Origin: Arcicella sp034519515
GTDB lineage: Bacteria; Bacteroidota; Bacteroidia; Cytophagales; Spirosomataceae
DNA length: 64,000 nucleotides
NCBI GenBank assembly: GCA_034519515.1
Contig: JAXHOK010000011.1
Location: 49,700-113,699 of the forward strand
Reading direction: 5' to 3'
In this document: positions 55,551 to 63,690 of the stretch, piece after piece
How positions within the stretch are numbered: position 1 is the stretch's first letter
How the letters are laid out: the number at the start of each line of letters is the position of its first letter
Position numbers and translations under genes: made by a program
Notes under the pieces: generated by a model
The model's input: only the letters and a program-made list of their open reading frames with translations
Database searches by the model: none
What the model was told of the DNA's origin: nothing

Positions 55551-56771
55551 CTATAAGTGTTTCCCAGCCATAAACCCAGTAGTCCAAGCCGCTTGAAAAT
55601 TAAATCCTCCCGTAACTGCATCAATGTCAAGGACTTCACCCGCAAAGAAAAGCCCTTTGATGAGTTTGCTTTCCATCGTTTGAGGATTTATTTCTGATAA
55701 ATTTATACCTCCGCAGGTTACGAACTCTTCTTTAAAAGTGGTTTTACCTAATACTTTATGGGATGAATTGAGGAGGTTTTCTACTAATTTATTGGTATGT
55801 TTTATCGTCAAATCTATCCAGCGGAGGTTTTCGTCAATTTCCGAAAGTTCACACAATTTCTTCCAAAGTCGGGCGGGTAAATCAAATAATTGATTGGATT
55901 GAATCAGTTTTTTGGGATGAGTTTTTTTGTAATTCAAGAAAAAATCTCGGACTTGGTTTTCGTTCAAATCAGGAATCCAATTGATTAAAATTTGAAAATC
56001 GTAGCTCAATTCTGCCAATTCCCTTGCACCCCAAGCGGACAATTTCAAGACGACAGGGGCAGAAAACCCCCAATGTGTTATCAACAAAGCTCCATCTTGC
56101 AATAATTTTCTACCAGCCACTTTCACCGTAACTTTTGGCACACTCACACCTGCGAGTTCATGAAAGGGAGAATTAGGAACGTTGAAGGTAAACAACGAGG
56201 GAACGGGCGGGATTATCGTATGTCCCAAATCCATAAGCCATTGATAACCAGTAATATTAGGGCTTCCTCCCGTGGTAATTAAAACCGAATTAGCTTCCAG
56301 AATTTCACCATCCAAAAGTTCCAATCCTTTGATTTGCTGATTTTCAATTAAGATATTTTTTACGCCAAAAGAGGTTCTCACATCAACCCCCAACTTACGA
56401 GCCTTTTGTTCCAAAGCCTGAGCAATAGTTTCTGAATTATCCGTAGTTGGAAACATCCGTCCATCTGATTCCACTTTTAAGGTAACTCCCTCGTTGTGAA
56501 ACCATTTTATTGTGTTCTGGACATTAAATTGATTGAATAATGGGCGTAAAAAAGCACCTCCACGGGGATAGAATTTAGAGAGTTTTTTGTTATCCAAACA
56601 ATCATGGGTAACGTTGCATCGTCCACCGCCCGAAATACGAACTTTATTCAAAACTGTTCGATTCTTTTCTAAAAGTATTACTTTCGCAGTAGGATTGTTT
56701 TCGGTAGCTGTAATCGCTCCGAAAAATCCCGCAGCACCAGCACCAACCACAATGATTTGTTTTCTGGACAT
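55551..56771 (-). CDS. HI0933-family NAD(P)/FAD-dependent oxidoreductase
   Basis: Flavoprotein of 406 aa related to YhiN/BaiN. The dinucleotide motif VVGAGAAGFFGAITA is at about residues 6-20, the family motif KVRISGGGRCNVTHD near 43-57, and the C-terminal FFAGEVLDIDAVTGGFNFQAAWTTGFMAG binds FAD (landmark GEVLDIDAVTGGFN). Physiological substrate unknown. Confidence 0.92.
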   Translation of the reverse strand: MSRKQIIVVGAGAAGFFGAITATENNPTAKVILLEKNRTVLNKVRISGGGRCNVTHDCLDNKKLSKFYPRGGAFLRPLFNQFNVQNTIKWFHNEGVTLKVESDGRMFPTTDNSETIAQALEQKARKLGVDVRTSFGVKNILIENQQIKGLELLDGEILEANSVLITTGGSPNITGYQWLMDLGHTIIPPVPSLFTFNVPNSPFHELAGVSVPKVTVKVAGRKLLQDGALLITHWGFSAPVVLKLSAWGARELAELSYDFQILINWIPDLNENQVRDFFLNYKKTHPKKLIQSNQLFDLPARLWKKLCELSEIDENLRWIDLTIKHTNKLVENLLNSSHKVLGKTTFKEEFVTCGGINLSEINPQTMESKLIKGLFFAGEVLDIDAVTGGFNFQAAWTTGFMAGKHL

Positions 56772-56810
56772 TTTATTTTTGGTTATTTTTACAAAGATAA
56801 CGTGAATGAT

Positions 56811-57000
56811 GGCACGCTGAAAACGCAGATGCTTCGCAACGCAGATTTAAAAGGATTTTTATTTGGTTTTGGATTAAATTGCGTTATCAAAAAGTAGATT
56901 TATTTTTAAACATAAATTCAAATTTCTTTTTTATCGATATTAAAAAAGAAAAAATCCTTTTAAAATCTGCGTTGCGAAGCATCTGCGTAATCTGCGTGCC
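56811..57000. repeat. Long inverted repeat between divergent genes, ACGCAGATGCTTCGCAACGC type
   Basis: Perfect 26-bp arms (56823-56848 and 56963-56988), extended outward by GGCACGC/GCGTGCC and inward by AAAAGGATTTTT/AAAAATCCTTTT. The whole 190-bp element fills the gap between the oxidoreductase and the endonuclease. The loop is AT-rich. Confidence 0.85.
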
Positions 57001-57017
57001 AATACCAACCCCCAACA

Positions 57018-58013
57018 ATGAGTAAAATAAAATTCTTACTTTTCCTCTTTTGCCTGGGTATTTTCCTATATTATTTTGGGAAACCCGAACCGATGAAAAG
57101 TCTAAAATCTGATTTCGGTAAAATATTGGGCAATTCGTCCTCAAAACAAGATAAAGAACCTTGGACACGAGAGGGCAGGGGTGACACTGTAGCGAGTGAT
57201 AATGGTTCGTTGCAAGATAAAATTGAAGAAGTAGTTTCGGATAAAAAGAAAGAGGTTGAAACCTCTATTTTTGATGCTATCAAACAAGGGGTACTTGGCA
57301 ATGATAAATCAAAAGATTCAGAATCAGATATTGACAATGATTTAGAAAAATATATTCCTTCCTCTAAAACAAATGCCGAGATCGTGCGGCACAATGCTTT
57401 TATTTTGAATTATCGAGAGGAATACGAATTGGCTTCATGGGTTTTGCACAAATTGGTGAAAGAAGCAGCTTATGGGAAAGAAAGTCGCTCTAATGAGTTT
57501 TTGAATGACCCTTTGGTGGAATCTGGTTCGGCAGTAACTCAGGATTATACAAGGTCGGGTTATGACCGAGGGCATCTTTGTCCAGCAGGAGATTTTAGAC
57601 ACGATAAAGAGTTACAAGACCAAACTTTTTATATGTCCAATATGGCTCCTCAGGTTCCCGATTTCAATCGAGGCATTTGGAGTGATTTAGAGAACAAAGT
57701 ACGTTCTTGGGTAAAAAAACGGGGAGAACTTATTATTGTAACGGGACCAATTTTGAAAAAAGGTTTACCCACCATTGGGCGAATGAATCAGATAGCTGTT
57801 CCCGAAAAGTTCTATAAAATTATCTATGATCCTGAAAATGAGGAGGCTATCGCATTTTTATTTCCTAATGAAGGCTCAGTAGAATTAGTAAAATCTTTTA
57901 CGGTGAGCATAGATGAATTGGAAATTTTGACGGGCATTGATTTTTTTGCAAAATTGCCCGATAGTTTGGAACAGAAGATTGAGACGAAGAATAATGTGGA
58001 GGATTGGTATTGA
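57018..58013 (+). CDS. DNA/RNA non-specific endonuclease, membrane-anchored or secreted
   Basis: NucA/NucG-type ββα-metal nuclease. The hydrophobic N-terminus (FLLFLFCLGIFLYYFG) is a signal peptide or anchor. A charged low-complexity stretch (about 35-115) leads to the nuclease domain with the catalytic GYDRGHLCPAGDF near 181-193 and the metal-binding Asn in MSNMAPQVPDFNRGIW near 207-222. 331 aa. It is followed 18 bp later by an ABC ATPase, probably in the same transcript. Confidence 0.92.
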   Translation: MSKIKFLLFLFCLGIFLYYFGKPEPMKSLKSDFGKILGNSSSKQDKEPWTREGRGDTVASDNGSLQDKIEEVVSDKKKEVETSIFDAIKQGVLGNDKSKDSESDIDNDLEKYIPSSKTNAEIVRHNAFILNYREEYELASWVLHKLVKEAAYGKESRSNEFLNDPLVESGSAVTQDYTRSGYDRGHLCPAGDFRHDKELQDQTFYMSNMAPQVPDFNRGIWSDLENKVRSWVKKRGELIIVTGPILKKGLPTIGRMNQIAVPEKFYKIIYDPENEEAIAFLFPNEGSVELVKSFTVSIDELEILTGIDFFAKLPDSLEQKIETKNNVEDWY

Positions 58014-58031
58014 TTCAAACACTAATAGAAA

Positions 58032-58679
58032 ATGCTACAGATAAAAAACATACAAAAAACATACGGAAGTTTAACCGTATTGAAAGGGATTGATTTAACA
58101 ATAAATCAAGGTGAAATTGTGTCCATTGTGGGGGCTTCGGGTGCTGGCAAGAGTACGCTTTTGCATATTGCAGGAACTTTGGACAAGCCCGACACAGGGC
58201 AAGTTTTTATTGCCAATCAAGAAGTTAGTTTGTTGAAAAACAATGATTTAGCTAAATTTAGAAACGAAAATTTAGGTTTTATCTTTCAATTTCATAATCT
58301 TTTGGGTGAGTTCACGGCATTGGAAAATGTCTGTATGCCTGCGTTTATTGGTGGAAAAGAGAAAGGGGTAAAAGAGAAAGGGGAGGAGATTATGGTTTTG
58401 TTGGGTTTGCAGGACAGAATCAATAATTTGCCCTCGCAGATGTCGGGTGGAGAGCAGCAACGTACTGCCGTAGCTCGTGCTTTAATCAATTCTCCATCCA
58501 TTGTCTTTGCGGATGAACCTTCGGGGAATTTGGATTCTAAAAACGCCCAAGAACTTCATCAGTTATTTTTTGATTTAAGAAATAAATTTAATCAAACCTT
58601 CGTAATCGTTACCCACAACGAAGAATTAGCCAATATGGCGGATAGGAAATTGATTATGCAGGATGGGTTATTGCTTTGA
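58032..58679 (+). CDS. ABC transporter ATP-binding protein, LolD/MacB type
   Basis: Complete 215-aa ATPase: Walker A GASGAGKSTL near 35, Q-loop, signature MSGGEQQRTAVARAL near 140, Walker B SIVFADEPSGNLDS near 158, and the LolD-type tail THNEELANMADR. Such ATPases pair with FtsX-like permeases; the minus-strand permease at 59844 is a possible partner but is not in the same operon. Confidence 0.92.
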   Translation: MLQIKNIQKTYGSLTVLKGIDLTINQGEIVSIVGASGAGKSTLLHIAGTLDKPDTGQVFIANQEVSLLKNNDLAKFRNENLGFIFQFHNLLGEFTALENVCMPAFIGGKEKGVKEKGEEIMVLLGLQDRINNLPSQMSGGEQQRTAVARALINSPSIVFADEPSGNLDSKNAQELHQLFFDLRNKFNQTFVIVTHNEELANMADRKLIMQDGLLL

Positions 58680-58703
58680 GTTTAATTTTTTGACTTCGGA
58701 GTT

Positions 58704-58793
58704 TGTCATCCCGACGAAGGAGGGAATTGATTTAAACTTCGTCATCAAGTCTCGCTATTTAACATTCTAATTCCCTCCTTTGTCGGGATGACA
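58704..58793. repeat. 90-bp inverted repeat, TGTCATCCCGACGAAGG family, copy 2
   Basis: 25-bp arms (58704-58728 and 58769-58793) with one mismatch around a 40-nt loop. The arms match those at 12740-12830, but the loops are unrelated. The right arm ends 7 bp before the next start codon. Confidence 0.85.
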
Positions 58794-58800
58794 GACAGTG

Positions 58801-59559
58801 ATGCTAAAATTAGAAAAAATTACCAAGTTGTATCAAGATAAGATGGTTGTTAATAGTGTTTCTTTTGAAGTAAAATCGGGAGAAATATTGGCGATAGTGG
58901 GAGAAAGTGGTTCAGGAAAAACGACCTTATTAAATATTATCTCTGGAAATGTTAAGCCAGATTTTGGAGCACTAAGTATTGATAATCAACAGATTGACCT
59001 ATATTTTGACCGCTTAATTAAAGAACTCCCCAATATCAAACTTGTCCCACAAGATTACCGATTAAAACCCGAACACAAAATTTGGGAAAATATCGACCTT
59101 GCCCTCACACAATACACTCAAGAATACAGAATTGACCGAGTTGCCGAAGTCTTAGAACTTTGCGGAATTGCCTCCATCAGAGATAAAAAGCCTCGTGAGG
59201 TCTCGGGCGGAGAAAAACAACGAACCGCCATTGCCAGAGCCATTGCCGAAGAACCATTAGTTTTATTAATGGATGAACCTTTCAGCAATTTAGATTCCAT
59301 CAATAAAACACATTTACGGACGAAAATTGTAGAGATCATCAATCAAGAAAATATAGCTTGTATTTTGGTAACCCACGATTTATTGGATGCGTTTTTGGTA
59401 GCCGATAGGATTGCAATAATGCAAAAAGGGGAGATTTTAAAAATAGATATTCCAAAAAATATTTTGAAATCAACTGATAATGAATATGTTAAGAACTTTG
59501 TAGGAAATGCAATAGCTCCTATCAAAACGTTTATTTCAAAATATAAATTAGAATTTTAG
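58801..59559 (+). CDS. ABC transporter ATP-binding protein
   Basis: 252 aa from ATG 58801 (a GTG just before it is possible). Walker A GESGSGKTTL near 36, signature VSGGEKQRTAIARAI near 139, Walker B LVLLMDEPFSNLDS near 158, H-loop VTHDLLDAF. The spacing is like that of polyamine/sulfate or FbpC-type importers, with a C-terminal extension of about 45 residues. No permease follows on this strand. It is separated from the previous ATPase gene by the inverted repeat. Confidence 0.9.
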   Translation: MLKLEKITKLYQDKMVVNSVSFEVKSGEILAIVGESGSGKTTLLNIISGNVKPDFGALSIDNQQIDLYFDRLIKELPNIKLVPQDYRLKPEHKIWENIDLALTQYTQEYRIDRVAEVLELCGIASIRDKKPREVSGGEKQRTAIARAIAEEPLVLLMDEPFSNLDSINKTHLRTKIVEIINQENIACILVTHDLLDAFLVADRIAIMQKGEILKIDIPKNILKSTDNEYVKNFVGNAIAPIKTFISKYKLEF

Positions 59560-59582
59560 GAAGTGTTTATATCCTCAAAAAA

Positions 59583-59614
59583 ACAAAAAACCTTACACCA
59601 AAAAGATGTAAGGT
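59583..59614 (-). terminator. tRNA-Leu terminator
   Basis: ACCTTACA (59590-59597) and TGTAAGGT (59607-59614) form a stem; the minus strand ends in a T-run. It begins 8 bp past the tRNA 3' end. Confidence 0.75.
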
Positions 59615-59621
59615 TCTGATG

Positions 59622-59705
59622 TACCCGGAGCCGGAGTCGAACCGGCATGCCAGTGAAGACACTGGTGTTTGAGACCAGCGCGTCTACCAATTCCGCCATC
59701 CGGGC
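59622..59705 (-). tRNA. tRNA-Leu (anticodon CAA)
   Basis: 84-nt class II tRNA on the minus strand. The acceptor GCCCGGA pairs with TCCGGGT (terminal G-T). The anticodon arm is CTGGT-CTCAAAC-ACCAG with anticodon CAA; a long variable arm follows, and the T-arm is GCCGG-TTCGACT-CCGGC. The 3' CCA is not encoded. The D-arm starts TGGCGGAATTGGTAGACGCG, typical of tRNA-Leu. Confidence 0.95.
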
Positions 59706-59843
59706 TTTTGGTTCTGCTCAAACTTGATACAAAGATAGTTGATAGAAATGGACTACACAACCGCAAGTTTTAAAAAAATCAAAGAAAAATGTGGCTCAAT
59801 GCGTAATGTTCTGAATATGAATGGGTTTGAAGGAAAAGTTTTT

Positions 59844-61085
59844 TTATTCATATCGCAATGATTCGATTGGGTCGAGCTTGGAAGCTTTGTAGGCAGGGTA
59901 GATTCCCGAAAAAAGTCCAACCGCTACACAAACTGATATTCCCAACATCATCCATGCCCAAGGAATAATGAAATCTGAAGAGCCTCCCAATAATAATCCT
60001 GCAAATAAATTTCCGATGGCAATTGCCATAACTATTCCTCCAATTCCTCCCAAAAGACAAATTACGATTGCTTCAATCAAAAACTGTGAACGAATTAAGA
60101 AAGGTGTCGCTCCCAATGATTTACGGATTCCAATTTCTTGAGTTCTTTCGGTTACTGATACTAACATGATGTTCATTAGAGCAATGGCTGCACCTAACAG
60201 TGTAATAAATCCAATGCCAAAACCTGCCATTTTTAGAATATCGGTGATGCTCTCGGATTGTTTTGCTAATGAATCTGAACGTTCGATGGAAAAAGAATCG
60301 GGCATTCCAATTTCATCTTGACGAACTACTCGCATAACGCCACGAGCTTCTTCGATTGTGTTATCAATATCGGTAATATTTGGAACAGAGGTGACAATAT
60401 CAAAAGTTAATTTACGGTCAGCGGCTAATTTTCTTCCAGTTTCCAAAGGTACAAAAACGGCTCTATCGTCTCCTCCTCCCATCATACTTCCTTTTTTCTC
60501 TAAGATACCTACTACTTTCATTTTCTGACCTAACACCGTAATTTCTTTATCTAACGGGTTAATATTTTTATCAAATATTTGATTAATTACATCTACACCT
60601 ATGATACAGATGTTTGTTCCGATTTCTAAATCGCTTTTAGAAAATTCTCTTCCTTTGTCAATTTTAAAACCTTTTATGTTTAAATAATTTTCATCCATGC
60701 CCATCACACGTGTGTTTGGGTTTGTTTGTTTAGATTCGTATTTAATTTCAGCGTTGAATGTAACGTTGATTTTGATTCCGATGGTGGCTGATTTTCCAAA
60801 TTTCTCTTTGTACAATTTAGCTTCTCGATAATCAATTGTTGGATAGCTTTTTTCTTTCTCGCCTTGCTTTCTAATTTTATAAATTTGACGATTTCTTACA
60901 TCAAAAGCATTTGCTCCTAAGCCCGCAAAACTATTATTTACCGAACTTTGAATGCCATCAACAACGGTTAAACTACCGACCAGGGACGTTATTCCGATGG
61001 CAATAATCAAGGCTGTCAGAACGGTTCTGAGCATATTTGCTCTGATGGAACGTAAGCCTTCGTATATATTTTCTAAAAGATTCAT
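59844..61085 (-). CDS. ABC transporter permease, MacB/FtsX type
   Basis: 413-aa inner-membrane permease with an N-terminal helix (MLRTVLTALIIAIGITSLVG), a periplasmic MacB core domain (about 45-275) and three C-terminal helices; the motif ERTQEIGIRKSLGATPFLIRSQFLIEA is at about 310-336. It is probably an exporter of peptides or lipids. A MITE lies 19 bp upstream of the start codon, between the gene and whatever promoter it had. Confidence 0.92.
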   Translation of the reverse strand: MNLLENIYEGLRSIRANMLRTVLTALIIAIGITSLVGSLTVVDGIQSSVNNSFAGLGANAFDVRNRQIYKIRKQGEKEKSYPTIDYREAKLYKEKFGKSATIGIKINVTFNAEIKYESKQTNPNTRVMGMDENYLNIKGFKIDKGREFSKSDLEIGTNICIIGVDVINQIFDKNINPLDKEITVLGQKMKVVGILEKKGSMMGGGDDRAVFVPLETGRKLAADRKLTFDIVTSVPNITDIDNTIEEARGVMRVVRQDEIGMPDSFSIERSDSLAKQSESITDILKMAGFGIGFITLLGAAIALMNIMLVSVTERTQEIGIRKSLGATPFLIRSQFLIEAIVICLLGGIGGIVMAIAIGNLFAGLLLGGSSDFIIPWAWMMLGISVCVAVGLFSGIYPAYKASKLDPIESLRYE

Positions 61086-61104
61086 GATTTTAATTTGGAA
61101 ATTA

Positions 61105-61261
61105 GGAACTGAAAAACAATGAGTGCGTTTTAAATGCCCTTTTTTGCACCACTCTGCGTTGATAAAATCCTCATTTAGCGATGCTAAACTGCGGTTTTAT
61201 CGCCTTGATTGGCACAAAAAATAACATTTAAAAATTCATCCACTTATTATTTTCCCGTTCC
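61105..61261. mobile_element. MITE, copy B (157 bp)
   Basis: Same ends as copy A (GGAACTGAAAAACAATGAGT and, inverted, GGAACGGGAAAATAATAAGT), flanked by TTA at 61102-61104 and 61262-61264. The interior folds symmetrically: GATAAAA, 5 nt, ATTTAGC, GAT, GCTAAAC, 5 nt, TTTTATC. It carries no gene. It sits directly upstream of the ABC permease. Confidence 0.85.
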
Positions 61262-61368
61262 TTAGTTAATTTGAAAACAGACCGTAATCGAAGATTTGTG
61301 ATCTATACTATGGGTTTTGAGTGGGAAACATTTTCAAATTCACTCATCACCAAATTCGAGTTTTGCAC

Positions 61369-61376
61369 TATTTTTG
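61369..61376 (+). promoter_or_regulatory. Promoter -7 element of the 61464 gene
   Basis: TATTTTTG matches TAnnTTTG; transcription would start near 61383, about 80 nt before the ATG. The frame open from 61410 starts after it, but the ATG at 61464 gives the signal peptide. Confidence 0.5.
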
Positions 61377-61463
61377 TTTTAACTTCGTTAAATGCTTTAA
61401 TTATCAGAAATGACCATTTTTTGCTTAACAAATTTAGTTGAGATTCTTAAAAAAACTACTCCA

Positions 61464-62729
61464 ATGAAAAGGCTAATATTTCCGTTTATCATATTTTTTA
61501 TGCTCTCTGGGCGTTTGTGGGCTTCACAAATACTGATTCCGATGGACGATTCTCAGAAAAATCACTTGAAATCCTATGGCATTGCTTATTGGATTCTGAA
61601 AACCCATGATATGGAAGTTGAGTGGTTGCTTAATTATCGTGGGGGGTCGTTTATGTTTCCTCAGGCTCAAAAATTTGAGAATGAACTGACTATTAGAGGG
61701 GTAAGTTATCAAGTTATCTCCGAAAGTGAGGCATCACAAATTAGAGCTGAGGTAACGAGTCCAGATGCTAATATGGATGTGGTCAAGTTACAAAAGCCAC
61801 CTCGTGTAGCGGTTTATTCACCCAAAACAGCTCAACCTTGGGACGACGCTGTTACGTTAGCAATGACGTATGCAGAAATACCTTATGATTTAATTTTTGA
61901 TGAAGAAGTGATGAATTCGAAATTACCAGAATACGATTGGCTTCATCTTCACCATGAAGATTTCACAGGGCAAATGGGGAAATTTTGGAATCAGAGTTCG
62001 GCCCCTTGGTATCAGGCAATTCTTCGAGAAGATAAAAGAGTGGCGGCTAAATTCGGTTTCGGTAAGGTTTCGCAATTCAAATTAGCCGTGGCTAAAAAAA
62101 TTCGGGAGTTTGTTTCAGGTGGCGGTTATATGTTTGCGATGTGTACGGCAACTGATACTTATGATGTGGCTTTGGCAGCTGACGGAATTGATATTGTGGA
62201 TGCTTATTACGATGGTGATGGATATGATGCTGGGGCAGATAGTAAATTAGACTTCTCTAAATCTTTCGCCTTTCAAAATTTCGGATTGGTTTTTCATCCT
62301 CAAATTGTTGAATTTTCGACCATTGAGGCTTATCCTGCCGATTCTCGCCCCGTTCAAGAAGAAAATGATTATTTTAATCTATTCCAGTTCTCAGCAAAAT
62401 ATGACCCAATTCCAACGATGCTGACTCAAAATCACGAGACAACCATTCATGGATTTATGGGGCAGACAACTTCATTTAAAAAGCAAGTTATCAAACCTGA
62501 AGTTACGATTTTAGGAGAAAATCGCTCGTTAAATGAAGCCCGATATATTCATGGAACGTTCTTGAAAGGTTTTTGGAGTTATTATTCAGGACACGATCCT
62601 GAGGATTATAGGCACTTGGTAGGAGAGGAGCCAACTGATTTAAGTTTACATCCCAATTCGCCTGGTTATCGGTTGATTTTGAATAATGTTTTATTTCCTG
62701 CCGCTAAGAAAAAGAAGCAAAAAACCTGA
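61464..62729 (+). CDS. Secreted protein often labelled asparagine synthetase B
   Basis: 421 aa. A signal peptide (MKRLIFPFIIFFMLSGRLWA) is followed by SQILIPMDDSQKNHLKSYGIAYWIL. Similar Bacteroidota proteins are commonly named asparagine synthetase B, but no glutaminase Cys1 or synthase ATP motif is visible and the protein is exported, so I regard the name as misleading. A region with GGGYMFAMCTATDTYDVALAA near 228-248 looks like a glutamine-amidotransferase-like Rossmann fold. Function unknown. Basic tail (AAKKKKQK). Confidence 0.8.
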   Translation: MKRLIFPFIIFFMLSGRLWASQILIPMDDSQKNHLKSYGIAYWILKTHDMEVEWLLNYRGGSFMFPQAQKFENELTIRGVSYQVISESEASQIRAEVTSPDANMDVVKLQKPPRVAVYSPKTAQPWDDAVTLAMTYAEIPYDLIFDEEVMNSKLPEYDWLHLHHEDFTGQMGKFWNQSSAPWYQAILREDKRVAAKFGFGKVSQFKLAVAKKIREFVSGGGYMFAMCTATDTYDVALAADGIDIVDAYYDGDGYDAGADSKLDFSKSFAFQNFGLVFHPQIVEFSTIEAYPADSRPVQEENDYFNLFQFSAKYDPIPTMLTQNHETTIHGFMGQTTSFKKQVIKPEVTILGENRSLNEARYIHGTFLKGFWSYYSGHDPEDYRHLVGEEPTDLSLHPNSPGYRLILNNVLFPAAKKKKQKT

Positions 62730-62763
62730 TTTTGATGCAATTTTTACTTGATTGTATTTTCGT

Positions 62764-62805
62764 AGAAAAGCCTTCTCAATAAAATTGAGAAGGCTTTTCT
62801 TTTTT
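62764..62805. terminator. Strong bidirectional terminator
   Basis: A 17-bp perfect stem (62764-62780 with 62784-62800) with a 3-nt loop, then a T-run on the plus strand. Shared by convergent genes at 62729 and 62822. Confidence 0.9.
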
Positions 62806-62821
62806 GGTAATTAAAAATATT

Positions 62822-63690
62822 TTACAAATTCTTTTGTGCAAAGAGTATTATTTTATCAATGGTTTCTTCCCAAATATTCCAGTCATGTGATTGGTTTGGG
62901 TAAAAATGAAATTCGTTTCTTGCACGACTACTTGAAAACATTTGGCGACAAGTATTAGACTGATCAAGAGGAACAACTTCGTCTTTACCACCAAAAAAAA
63001 CAATTGATGGTGGACTCGCAAAGTTGAATTTAAAAACAGGACTGTTGTCATAATATTCATTGGGAGATTCTGTGAAAGATCTGCCAATAAGTTTTTGGAC
63101 ATCTTTTCCAATTGAACCGTTACGCATGGCAGGTGAAGTTAAATCTACTGGGGCTACGACTGCTCCAACGCCTTTGGCAAGTCTGTCGCCCGATGAACTG
63201 TTGGCGTATAACAGAGCCAAATGTCCGCCAGCACTGATGCCGACTAAGTAAAAATTATCCGAAGAAATCCCTAATTCATATGAATCCGACTTCACTTTTT
63301 TTAATACTGCATTGATATCTTCTAATTGTTCTTTGTAAGTTACTCCAAGAAACGATGTGAGTCGATAATTAGCATTCACGATAGCACAGTTTACTCTTTT
63401 ATCAAGAAATCCTTTCACGAAAAAATTTACCGCACTTTTATCGCCAATCCTCCACGCACCTGGATGAAGAATAACGATAACAGGATTGCGAGTATTTCGA
63501 GTTACGGGAAGATATAAATCACGTATTTTTGAGGAGCATCTTTGCCATAAACAATATCAAATTTTTTCTTCATATGCAACAACATTCTTCCCCCTAACTC
63601 CTGGCACAGTTGCGGGCATTATACCAAGATCCTAAGTCTTCTTTGCAGGATGATAGAAATAACAGAATAGCAAAAAGTAATATTTTTCAT
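62822..63690 (-). pseudogene. Alpha/beta hydrolase (esterase-like), 5' region frameshifted
   Basis: Residues readable from 63520 downward form one frame: VTRNTRNPVIVILHPGAW (oxyanion-hole region), then GISAGGHLALLYANSS with the nucleophile Ser, GGKDEVVPLDQS with the Asp, and NQSHDWNIW with the His, so the catalytic triad is complete. The natural start is ATG 63690 (MKNI, then a signal-like LLFAILLFLSSC if two shifts are repaired). Between 63690 and 63520 the frame changes at least twice. A translation from ATG 63418 is possible but would lack the first strands. Either a pseudogene or sequence errors near the end of the available sequence. Confidence 0.75.

Noticed and set aside
62822..63418. 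Hydrolase starting at ATG 63418 as a complete gene
   Set aside because: The core fold's first strands and oxyanion region lie upstream in the same frame, so this start would give an incomplete domain.
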